Source: Roridomyces roridus (Eukaryota; Basidiomycota; Agaricomycetes; Agaricales; Mycenaceae). Taken from it: DNA of 64,000 bases. The notes under the pieces are model-generated. The model had not been told where the DNA came from. It saw only the letters and a list, made by a program, of their open reading frames with translations, and ran no database searches. Of this stretch, positions 30,789 through 41,121 are shown one piece after another. Position numbers and translations under genes: made by a program. The first letter of the stretch is position 1. Every line of letters begins with the position of its first letter. Location: contig JARKIF010000026.1 of assembly GCA_029378245.1 (NCBI GenBank), forward strand, positions 1-64,000, read 5' to 3'.

Positions 30789-33425
30789 TTACTCGTCTTC
30801 GCTGTCCACCGTCCCAAGTTGAAGACGGGCGCAACATTCTTCTACAGCTTTCTTCTGCTGTTCCCACGAGCGGATGAGTTGGGGCGGTGGATCGGAATCT
30901 CCCGTCTGTAATCAGGCAATGATTCGGATAACAAATTCTACGAATAGCATTCATGACTTACGTGCATCCACTCTAAAAATTTTCCGAAACATTTGGGGTT
31001 CATGAAATCCGAGTGACATTCCAGGTGATACTCCTCGTCGAGTTGGAGAGTTGAACAAAGCTGAGCGAGGTCTAGATCCGTGAGGGCATCCCGTAGCACA
31101 TCATCCGGTTTGCAGCGACACAATATTGAAATCCATTCCCTGTTACAGTTGAGAATTTGGATTCATTCGAGGTAAAGAAACTTCGGACTCACAGGTTGAA
31201 TTTGAAGAAGTCCTTGGTTCGTGTGATGTCCCACATGCGACGTATACAATGAACGGCCGCGAGACGCAAGATTTCGTCCGTTGGCATGAACAAGGCGCCA
31301 CATTTTTCTGGATCTTTGAGAAAGTCGTGGATAGCTGCAAGATCCACCAAGCCGGTTCCTGTTACCTTGAGAAGTGGAACAAACACATCCCATTTCAAGG
31401 CAAGCAAATCCAAGACCTTCCGGCGCGAAAGGACTCCGGTGTTTGGGGGTAGAACAGTAGAAATTCGCAGGGCAGACAAGAGATCTGGACTTTGAATGTA
31501 CTCTTGATGTGATACCGAGCCGGGAGGATAATCCTCGCCAGTTTGTGGACTCAACTGGATGACCAGAATTGTCAGTGACTGCCGCACATGCAAGAGCAGA
31601 AAGCCATACGCGAATCGGCAACTGAAATCCGAATGTGAGCTTGAACAAATCGACCCAAATCATAATCAAGTCGAGTGGCCGAGGGGAATATCCCTGTGAG
31701 AATGAGTGGCAGCGACCGCGAAGAAACGAAATTTACCTCCAGCCATTTCACTATTCTGTACGCGTCGCTGAACTTTGGCTCTATCGCGGAGTTGCAATAG
31801 ACCTCATGCTGTACATCAACATTGCGTAAAACAGGGAAAAGATTGTCGGACGGAGGGACACTCAGAAGGGCCGCCACAAAAGCGGAAGTCAACGTCCTGT
31901 TTTGAATCAGGGTTACTGTTCCAGTCTCAATGAACGACTTGCCGAAAGTGTAGAGGCTGCAGTGAGCCCGATGAAAGAGCACTGGCGATATCATGTACAA
32001 ATGCACTCTGTAGATCCTCCCCCGACACGCAAAATGATAATGACCGCTGTGGATCGACCAAGAAGTCCCCAAAGGAGGCGTGCAAGAGGTCGACGGGTTT
32101 CCGTAACCCAATCGTGCGCACTGGGGCCACCTGCAGCACTGCATGTAGGCCGCGTAAGACTACACGGGATGTCCCTCGTCGCATATGTAGCGCAAGGTCG
32201 ATTTCTTCGGGGTCCAGATCTCTTGTTGCCAAAATTGCATGCAAGACGCGGATGAGCATCGGTTTGTTAGGGATGGGCCAAATGATTTGAAGGTACAAGT
32301 CGTCGAGAGTGGTCAAGCTGGCGGGGTCCAAAGTGAGAACCGCTTCGAGTCGCTCCTCAGGATGTGAATATTCATCGTCGACGTAGCGAAGAACGGTTGA
32401 GGCGTAGATGAATGTTCCAGACGATCTTTTGACCAAATGCTCGATTATATTTCTGCCAGGCCACTCGTCTGCCAGCGGCACTCCGCGGGAGCTGTGGATT
32501 CGGTAGATTCGCGAGAATTCCTGCGTAAAATATTGGCGAATATCTGCGTAGGCAGATTTATCCCGTTGTATCCCGAGACCCCGACAGACGTCCAAATTAT
32601 CTGGATTTTCGAAGACCTCGCGAAGATGAGGCTCAGACCGGCTACAGACAAGGATATGGAGGGGTGAATCGCCAGAACGCAGGATGTCGAGCAGGGAGCG
32701 TAGGAGCGTAGTTTGTGTTCCGCGGTCGTCGCACTCGTCCAGACCATCAATGACTAGGATGGGTCGAGACCCTAGCGAGGGTGCGTCTCTGAACGGCTGG
32801 ACTAGGAATTTCTCTAGTTGCTGACGCATTCCCTTCCCAAGGATCAGTCTGTCCGTCTCGACTGCCCTCTGAATCATGGGGGCGAGTTGAGGGAATGCGA
32901 TGGTAAGCTGATATGCCAGGGTGGGAAGCAAGTTTCTCCAAGTCCCGCAGCTGGCGCTGCCCCGTCTGAAGAAGAAGGAACCGCCAAGTTGACCGCGGCT
33001 ATGGCAGCTCGCGGCAAACTGTTGTGCGATTGCGGACTTGCCGATGCCGGCGCAGCCGTGGAGCCAGAGGATTGTGCCGTCCTCCGGCTGCTCAGAAGAC
33101 CATCGGTCCAGTACATCTAATATTGCCTCTCGTGTGCCCGGATGGCAAGAGGGGTCCGCAGGGCGCTCCGCTGAGTCGTGCATTGCGTCAAGAGACACGG
33201 CGCGCGACAAGATATCGAGGCCTTCTTCGGGTTTAGACCACAGTTGAGATTTGGGGCACCGGATATCGACGTACCGCTTTCCCCGATGTTGGAGACATTC
33301 ATATTTCCTGCGACATTGTTGAAGGTGCTATTCTGGAACTGAACTGCTCGAGCTCCTTCAATGGATACAACGCCGCCGATGCCCTGAGTCTGAATGCGAA
33401 CAGGACGATCCCAATCGAGCGGCAT
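30789..33425 (-). CDS. NACHT-type STAND/NLR protein A
   Basis: Seven exons (33425-33275, 33221-31943, 31896-31737, 31693-31610, 31554-31193, 31139-30962, 30905-30789) give 776 residues. Exon 1 encodes an Asn/Gly-rich segment with VQFQNSTFNNVAGNMNVS. Exon 2 carries the NACHT core: Walker A GCAGIGKSA, Walker B ILVIDGLDECDD, and a CSRSEPHLREVF sensor-like stretch. The C-terminal part has no ankyrin, WD40 or TPR repeats and ends with an amphipathic PPPQLIRSWEQQKKAVEEC tail shared by the family. NACHT proteins are ATP-driven switches used in fungal innate immunity and non-self recognition. Intron 2 uses a GC donor. It is divergent from the BCS1-like gene, about 500 bp away. Confidence 0.88.
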
Positions 33426-33931
33426 CGTGGTGGTCCGTGGAAGAGAGGAAGAGAGGCAGCGTGTGTAAATACCCACACAGCCTTGCATGATGTGTATCTC
33501 TCGTAGGCATGGACACCAGTTGATCTAGTACAGGCAGACAGACTTGGGAGACAGAGGAAGTTGGTGAGCACTTCAAGGACGTGTCACCAGCCAAGACAAT
33601 CACCCGCAGATAAACCCAATATAGACAAAAGACCAGTCCGTAATACATTCGAGAGGGGCATTTGTTGGTTTAGGAGCTTGAAAGTGGGAGCTTGGGTGTG
33701 GACGACATGCTGGTCAAAATGAAACCCGAAAGATCAGTTTGAGCAAACTTCATCACCGCACCATCGAAGCGGATCAGATGATTGATCACCACTTTTCTTT
33801 GTTCCATCATGTTCCCAGCCTCGAGGCGCTGAAGAGACGCCTCCATTCCAGAACAATGGCAATGGATCATGATCCTCACCGACAGACGCCGAGCCACGTC
33901 TCACACCCTACCCACCATCTGTGGGTCCACC

Positions 33932-36778
33932 ATGCGCTCTAGGGCACTTCTCCTCGTGCTATGGCGGCTCATCCGCCGTGTGGGACTCTACTCGAAGCGT
34001 TCCTGGTCTAGGCTGCTCTGGACCATCCTGTCCTCCCTCCGCAAGATCGCCACTCACCCACAAGCGGCAGAGTTATTCCGATTTATCTTCCTTGGGACGA
34101 TTGTGGAAACTGGGCGTCAAGTCGCTGCCAAGGTGTTGCAGTTTGCGAAGGATTGTGAGTCCCGATTCTCATCGCCCATCCTCCAAAATTCAAGTCGTAT
34201 AGTCTTCGTGGTGAGAGCCGAGTTCGCGTCGGGCGACTTTGCTTACGACTGGGTCGTCAATTACCTTGAAAACCACCGTGTCTGGAACGAAAGCAGGTCC
34301 TTCAAGTTCGTCGCGCGCAACGCTACGACTCGGCCGTACCCGACATCGAATCTCGGCAAGGTCGACGGACACCCCGATCCGCTGTATGAACCGGCGACCA
34401 CACAAAGTCCCTCGCTCTTCCGGTGGAAGGGATATTGGATGACGATTGTAATTATGCGTTTCTGCCGTCTTGCATGGATCAACTGACTGGCTACGCAGAC
34501 AAAGACTACCGCTGGAATGAGTCACTACGATACGAGACCGGAAATCGGTGCGGGATATGGTGTTCTCGTCCTTTCGTAAGATTCTCTCTAGAACTCGCCT
34601 ATTGCTAATTTAGGGCAGGGTGTTGACCTGGGATCGGAGCGTTCTCGATGATTTCGTGTCGGAAGCGCGGAGCTTTTATGTCAACTCACAGGTGCTGCCT
34701 CGCAAGCAGTTTAACATAAAATCTGAGCCGGTGAGTGCAAGCAGGTGCTGAACTGGCACTGTCGTTGACGGTACTTTCCCATAGTCCGAATCCCTCCTGA
34801 CGGCGCATTTTCGACAAGGCGATATCTCGTATGACTGGATGTTGGAATACCTGGTGCGTAGCTGACTTCATTATGGGACTGGCTGAATTTCAGTCCAGCG
34901 CTCGTCGGATGCACTCAAAGACATAATGGAACTCAATGTGACGACGAAACAGAGCGATTTGGGGTGGGGAACAGGGCCCAAAGATGCTGTCCGTTTTATG
35001 CCAGCACCAGAGTCGATGCAGAGACTCTTGTTCAAGTCCCCTCGAACGGGCAAGAGCGCTTGGTTACAGGGTGGGTCCAGGTCTCCTTCCCTCCACTTGT
35101 ATTGAATTTCATGCCAGTGGTTATGACGGCCGGTTCCCCTCACTGGGAAACCTCGCGTCTCGTCGGCGGGTCCATTACGATCACGTATGTACCTCTCGCT
35201 CGCCTCGTACTTATTCCTTTTCCCAAAGTCGCCCCAGATTCCACTCCTCCGATAGAGAGGTCATGTTGGACTTGATCGACGCTGCGAAGCAAAAGTACAC
35301 AGAACTCGGAACTTCAAGGGTTACGGTTCACTTGATGGACAAGGTTCGCTCTCCTCTCGATGAAGCACCCATTATAACCGTTTCATAGTATGGCTCCTCC
35401 TGGAACTCCTTCACCCGGTCGCGGAGGGCATTATCGACGCTCGTTCTGCCAACTGACGTCAAAGAAATGTTATTGGCCGATGCATTAGAGTTTTTGGATA
35501 GCGAGAAGTGGTATAATATGGCAGGCATTCCGCACCGTCGAGGTGCGTTTGTTTCCGTTTCACGTGCAGTTGCTTAGATAACTCAGGTTATTTACTCTGT
35601 ACGTATCGGCCCCTCGTGGACTTGTTTCCAGCCTCATACACTGCAGATGGCGCCCCCGGGACAGGCAAGAGCTCGACTGTTCACGCGCTTGTGAGTATTT
35701 CAGCCAACAACCGCGATTGAGATCTCACCTTCCCTCAGGCTGGAGAGCTGGGACTCGAGGAAAGTCCCATCGTGTACAGAAAATGAGCTCTGACCTTTCC
35801 TTCAGATCTACTTCATCTCGTTGGCCAACCCCGGAGTCGACGACTTTTCCTTGGCACGGCTCATCAGCGACACGCCCTCGCGGTGTATCCTCCTCATCGA
35901 GTTGGTCTTCACTCCCATTGATTGATTTCTGACAATTATTCCCAGAGACATCGACTGCGCATTCCCATCCCGAGAAGACGATGACGATGACGAGGACGAA
36001 AAAGACGAGCAGCGCAAACGTGATCGGCGTGGCAATCGCTACCAGTCCAACCAACTACTGCCGCCGAAATCCGCTGTGACTTTGTCCGGCCTGCTCAATG
36101 TTTTAGATTCAGTGTCGAGTGAGGAAGGGAGGTTGACTTTCGCTACGGTCTGTCTCAAAGTTTCCATCAGGACGCTGAGCGGCAATGTTCATTCTTTGCA
36201 GACGAATCATATCAAGAACCTCGACCCGGCGTTGATTCGAGCGGGGAGGATGGACTTGAAGGTCGGGTTCTCACTCTCCCCAGCTCCGAAAAGACAGCTG
36301 AGACAACGATCGTCAGATAAAATACTCGCTAGCAACAGCCTCGCAAATCGAAGAAGTATTCAAAGTCTTCTTCTCCGAAACCGACTCGACCGAAGTCGAG
36401 CAATGCGCTTCAAAGTTTGCTGCCGCGGTACCTCCGGAGATGTACTCCGTCGCCCAAATCCAGGGGTATTTGTTAAATAAGAAACGCGATCCGCTGGGAG
36501 CTGTAGAGGGCGTGGAGGAGTGGTTGAAGGAGCAAGAAGCGGAGCGCCGGGCGTTGATCGAGTCGAAGAGGAGGTGGAGGGAGGAGATGGCGAGGAGGAG
36601 GATGGAGGAGGAACAGCAGTATCAGCTGGAGATGCAGCAGCAGCAAAGGATGGAGATGCCGCCACTCTCGAATGCGGGGTATGAGGGTGGTTATGTCGCG
36701 GAACGAGAGGATGGCCGAGAGGGGGAGTCAGAGGACGAGGATGATGGGGCTGGATACGAAACACCTAACGAGGAATGA
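33932..36778 (+). CDS. BCS1-like AAA ATPase
   Basis: A multi-exon gene. The first exon begins [16 protein letters not shown]. The N-terminal region resembles the BCS1 N domain ([25 protein letters not shown]). The AAA module has Walker [10 protein letters not shown], with an intron cutting in just before it (YLLY/GAPG), Walker B ILLIEDIDCAF, an acidic insertion, and the sensor stretch [17 protein letters not shown]. The tail is a long charged coiled coil rich in Glu, Arg and Gln, ending GYETPNEE. Yeast Bcs1 is a mitochondrial inner-membrane chaperone for complex III; mushrooms carry many divergent paralogues whose roles are not known. A copy of the tail lies at 40.7 kb. Confidence 0.8.
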
Positions 36779-36874
36779 GAGCGTGGTTGGATCGGCTTCC
36801 GCATAAAATCAACCACAGGGGAGAAAGCGAACAGAGAATGTTGACTCTCTCTTTAATTCAATTTCCTGTCTAAT

Positions 36875-37679
36875 CTACGACTTGACCACCTTGAACCGAT
36901 CCTCAACCGGCAAGAATGTCTTGTCCTTCGGCGGCGCCGCGGGATCACCAAACGGCAGGATAGCAGTCGACTTCCAAGTGCTCGGCACATCGAACCCAAG
37001 ATTGAGCCCGGCGATCATCTCGGCAGTCAACGGAGGGTGCTGCAGGGTCGCAGCCAGCCCCTCAAGGCTGAATGCCGTCCAGATCGTGGCGTGGAGAATT
37101 CCCGCGGCGTTCTTGTTCCAGTCGGGGAATTGATTTGCCACGCTGTGGAGGTGAGTGACTGCGATACGGAGTGGCGACCACGACTCACAAAGGCTGCTTC
37201 TGAATTATCTATATAAGAGGGGTGAGTACCTTGCAACGAAAGACCACGGGATATCCGCGTACCCCATCCACGATCGCCTGGTCCTCGAAGAACATAACGG
37301 AGCCGTACCCTCCTTTGTGCAAGTCCAGCAAACCCGCGAAGTGCGTCCTCATGTCGCCTAAAGCCGTTATCATCTGACAAAAGCAAGTCCAGGTGGAGTA
37401 CCTTCCGGGATCATAGGGAGCAGCGCCCCAATGACCGCCTCCCATAGCTTGATGTGGGTCGCGCCAGTGACGAGAATGACACGACTAGTCCTGTAACGGG
37501 ATGAGCGTCTCCCGATGAAGCACGTTGCCGACCACCTACTGGCTATTGAACGGAGTAGGACAATGCTTGACCGCATGCTTGATGATATCCTGAAGCTTCT
37601 CGTCCGAGACGGACGACTTGTTGGTGAGCGCGTAGTTGGAGCGACGAACGGTGATGGCGTCCAGGTAGGAGGCAGACAT
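36875..37679 (-). CDS. Fungal nitroreductase-like protein, copy 2
   Basis: Exons 37679-37540, 37484-37402, 37357-37263, 37208-37189 and 37142-36875 have exactly the lengths of copy 1 (140, 83, 95, 20 and 268 nt) and again give 201 residues. The last exon is almost identical to copy 1, with one residue change seen near its start (VATQF to VANQF), while introns have drifted. The family is the same Hbn1/Frm2 nitroreductase type. The 3' end lies about 100 bp from the BCS1-like gene, in convergent orientation. Confidence 0.88.
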
Positions 37680-38205
37680 GTTGCTGATAAGTAACCAACG
37701 AGCCCAACCGCTGCTGCCTTTTATACCCACAGGAGATGTTGCGAGATGATATCGATTTGCACACACATAGTCAGCAAGGCGAACCGGCACACCGACATTG
37801 GTAAGAAAAATAAGCATGTGGACGTAGAGTAGGGCGCAGTTCCGGCGGTAGAGCTGTCGGGAGCCCGCCATGTGTGTCCGAAAAGCCCAGGAAGCCAACA
37901 GAAAACACGGTCGTCATCGTTTCAGATATCGGATTCGGGCGGCAAATACCTGGCACGGAAAGCTGGGTCGAGACTGTCGATTCCATCGTTTTCCGTATTC
38001 ATTCAAAGATGAGCTTGAACTTTGGTTGTCGTGTTTGCAAGCGGCAGTCATGGTGGGAGAAGGTGGGAATGAAGTTGAAATGATGGGTGATATCGATCAA
38101 TTGGTTGTGATTCCGACTTTGTCGACGTTCCATTCCCGACGCCGTCAACGTCTGTGTGTGGTTTTGAGTTGACGCTCCGATGACCATGGCGCCGTCTCCC
38201 CCGCC

Positions 38206-38604
38206 TAGGGTTGGACACGGGTCACCCGCGGGTTTTGCACGGGTTTGGGACTGATCGGCTAACAGCGGGGCAAGTACTGATCCCAACGTCACAAATTTTA
38301 GGGCAAACTGTGCCCAAATGGGAAGGTTATCGTCTAATCAAGATTTCGGACTTATCGGACTGCCCCTATTCCAATAATCGACGATTTTGTGACACGGGTC
38401 AGTCATACCCGTGACCCGCGGGTCAGATTCGGCTATCCAGCGCATAGCAACACAACCGTTCCACCTCTGGCCCTCGGACTTTGACTGACAGGTAGGTAGA
38501 CCTTGCATGGTCCCCTCTATGTATTCATTTGCATCAAAACGAGGGCGAGAGTGTACAAAAAATTGCGATCAACATAAATTGATCCTGACCCGTGTCCAAC
38601 CCTA
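38206..38604. mobile_element. hAT-like MITE, 399 bp
   Basis: The ends are perfect 19-nt inverted repeats (left TAGGGTTGGACACGGGTCA). The element is flanked on both sides by the same 8 bp, CCCCCGCC (38198-38205 and 38605-38612). An 8-bp duplication and TA(G)GG termini are hallmarks of hAT transposons. Subterminal ACCCG/CGGGT motifs recur. There is no coding capacity. Confidence 0.93.
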
Positions 38605-39017
38605 CCCCCGCCTGTCTTTGACGTCGGAGGCCGATCGTCAGAGGAGGCGACGTCGTACGCCTACGGCTCCCTTCCAGAATGAATGGACGGACGTTGTTTA
38701 GATTCTTTCTGTATTTATATTCTTGGACGGACTGTTACATCTGTATTATGTTTTCCTGCTGCCTGCAATACATTGAAACTCTACTCGGTCAGGTGTGGAT
38801 CGCAAAAAAATCGAAACAGGCAAGCCGACCCAGGTGAACTCATAAGTACATTCCGTTGTTCGCCCTTTTCTGCTTGACTTTGCTCTTCTGAATCAAGACT
38901 ACCGCATGGAAGTTTGTGCTCCAACCATCGCGTGTCCAAGTTGCACCTACTTCGAAACTCCAAGTGGATATATGCCTGACTCGGAAATCGTAGAAAGATG
39001 CATCAGTAACGTTGTAC

Positions 39018-39098
39018 TGGAACGGCAGGAGTCGAACCCGGACCATGTTGACTGTGGACGTGGAAAAGTACCTGGTCAGCACTTACCATGCATTTCCA
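39018..39098 (-). ncRNA. tRNA-like remnant
   Basis: On the minus strand there is a perfect Pol III B-box-like GGTTCGACTCC and complementary outer ends (TGGAA and TTCCA). The inner acceptor pairs and the anticodon arm do not fold cleanly. It may be a tRNA relic or a tRNA-derived repeat. Confidence 0.25.
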
Positions 39099-39263
39099 GG
39101 GCAACCGGGGTCCAAGGATTAGCCCCTGCCCGACAACCCATCTACAGCGATCAAACCATTTGAACGTATTATTTCGGATTGAAGGTTGACTGTTGCTGAG
39201 GCACCCACCCATAACAGACTGAATGTCTCGGCATCCTAATTGACCTATTGTACTCACTTCCAA

Positions 39264-39293
39264 CGGGTAAATAGTGTAGTTGGTTATCGCGCC
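39264..39293 (+). pseudogene. 5' half of tRNA-Ala, duplicated
   Basis: The 33 bases 39261-39293 are identical to 44601-44633, which cover the first 30 nt of the tRNA-Ala gene plus three upstream bases. The match ends abruptly in the anticodon stem, so this is a truncated copy. Confidence 0.85.
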
Positions 39294-39435
39294 TGAATGT
39301 CGTCGTGGAGGCGCTAAAACAGGGGTTCCGTCAGTCCTTGTGCAAGAGAAGCTGAATGAATGGCGTACTCGCGTCAAAAAGCGCGACTTCAAGAACGCAC
39401 TGTGGTCCGTGGAGGGTCTGCTTCAGCGGAGCACG

Positions 39436-40176
39436 ATGACGCTCTTGTCGTCTGTGGGCCCAATCGAGGACCGAGCCATGCTTGAGCTGGTGTTGGGCGG
39501 GCAGTGGAAGTGGATGGAGAAGTATGGTGACGAGTTGCTGGAGTGCTTGAAGGCCATAGACATGCCGCCGTTCCAGGCAAAGCCCAAGGCAACACGGAAG
39601 CGCAAGGCGCTCGCAGCGGATACGGCGCCAGAGCCGAAGGAAACAAGCCCGAAGCGGCCCCGTGTAGAAGCAAGAGTTGATGGAACGAGGGCGGGAAGGC
39701 AAGAGCCATCAATGACGGCACGCGACACTTCTCGTCATCTTACCACCACCACCACGCCCGCGCTCCCGTCGACTCCTCGGTCGTACGCACTCCCCGTAGC
39801 CTCCTCATCTCGTTCCCATCCTGCAACCCTTCCCAACCACTACGCCCATATTTTAACACCTGGCACGCCTACGCCTACTGCCCCTCCACCCTACGGCTAT
39901 TATCCCTACCAGTACATTGGGCACCACCCTCATACCCCCGCGGCTTTTTCCTCGCAACCCCTGCAGCATCAAGCCCCTCAGAGCTCCTACTACCGTCCGC
40001 AAACCTTACACTATCCTGCGAGCCCATTTTCATCTCCAGCACCTGCGACGCCTATGCGACGCCAGTCTCACTTCCCACACCCTCCTCCTCAAGGTGCTTC
40101 ACCCTCAGGATCATTCCTGGGCCCAGCTCAGCATCCGGGACTGCCTGGACAAGAACAATTTGGGCGCAATTGCTGA
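39436..40176 (+). CDS. Proline-rich hypothetical protein, probably 5'-truncated
   Basis: An open frame runs from 39280, but its first in-frame ATG is at 39436. The frame upstream begins inside the tRNA half-copy, so the original 5' end has likely been lost. A short helical region (ALWSVEGLLQR before the ATG, WKWMEKYGDELLECLK after it) leads into a basic KPKATRKRKALA stretch that could be a nuclear signal. About 160 residues of low-complexity Pro/Ser/Tyr/His sequence follow. No family is recognised. It could be a fragment of a regulator. Confidence 0.35.
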   Translation: MTLLSSVGPIEDRAMLELVLGGQWKWMEKYGDELLECLKAIDMPPFQAKPKATRKRKALAADTAPEPKETSPKRPRVEARVDGTRAGRQEPSMTARDTSRHLTTTTTPALPSTPRSYALPVASSSRSHPATLPNHYAHILTPGTPTPTAPPPYGYYPYQYIGHHPHTPAAFSSQPLQHQAPQSSYYRPQTLHYPASPFSSPAPATPMRRQSHFPHPPPQGASPSGSFLGPAQHPGLPGQEQFGRNC

Positions 40177-40386
40177 ATGCGGGACTTGTTGGCGGCCACG
40201 AGGACTTTTCGGGGGAATTCTCTGTGGATGGACCACACTTGTATCATACAAACTACTATACTTCATGATTTTTGTACTCTGAGGCCCTCAATACTGAATA
40301 CGCGGTTTTCCTCCAGAGAGAATCATCGAAATTTCGCTAAGTCCCGCTGTTACAAATCACTATCCGCTTAGCCGGGCTCGATCTCC

Positions 40387-40487
40387 CCAGTCCCTCCGGT
40401 AACGCTCGTCGCCATCACACCAAATATTTATTCTGACCAAATAATATCACTACAAACACTTGGCGGCGAGCGTACCGGAGGGACTGG
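40387..40487. repeat. Hairpin: 27-nt inverted repeat
   Basis: 40387-40414 (CCAGTCCCTCCGGTAACGCTC...) pairs with 40461-40487 (...GAGCGTACCGGAGGGACTGG) with a one-base gap and one mismatch. The roughly 46-nt AT-rich loop separates the arms. It could be a tiny foldback MITE. Confidence 0.75.
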
Positions 40488-40713
40488 TAGCGAGTCTAGG
40501 AGAAGGTGGGAATGAAGTTGGAATGATGGGTGATATCGATCAATTGGTTGTGATTCGAAGCGCGGCCTTCGAACCAGACTCTAGATTCGGCAGCACACTA
40601 TCTCACTAGTCTCTTCTACAGACCCTCGACGCTCCGCAAGCTCCGCAATCTCGCATAGAGTCGAAATTCCCAGTTTTTAAACTTGTAACCAACCCCGGGT
40701 GTTGAATATAAAA

Positions 40714-40916
40714 TATGGCGAGGAGGAGGATGGAGGAACAGCAGTATCAGTTGGAGATGCAGCAGCAGTAAAGGATGGAGATACCGCCACTTCCGAATGC
40801 GGGGTAGGAGGGTGGATATGGCGCACAAGGAGAGGGCGATGAAGCTAGTGGTCGCGGAGTGGATTCGGAGGCGGAAGACCATGATGTTGGATACGAAACA
40901 CCCAAAGAGGACTGAG
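40714..40916 (+). pseudogene. Fragment of the BCS1-like gene tail
   Basis: It closely matches 36586-36778, the end of the BCS1-like gene (GGCGAGGAGGAGGATGGAGG..., AGCAGTATCAG, GGATACGAAACACC). A CAG to TAG change and small indels break the frame. It is a leftover of a segmental duplication, about 200 bp from the 3' end of NLR-B. Confidence 0.85.
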
Positions 40917-41121
40917 GCCTGAGCAGTGAGGCCTAGTCTAGAGGGATGGTCTTGGCGATATTTTTGTCCCAGCAGAATCCGCGAATTTATTGGCACGTTT
41001 TGTTTTCACTTGAGACTTGTCATTCGACAATGGACTGGTTAGCCACGGCCCACCATATCACATAATTCACATTTCATACAATTCTGAACACCAATAGCCA
41101 ACTGAAAAATAATCAAGCCTC

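Noticed and set aside
30700..30800. Possible extra intron after the GACGA of NLR-A (GACGA/GTAAGT)
   Set aside because: The TAA stop just there gives an end comparable to NLR-B; without a conserved downstream exon I kept the stop at 30789.
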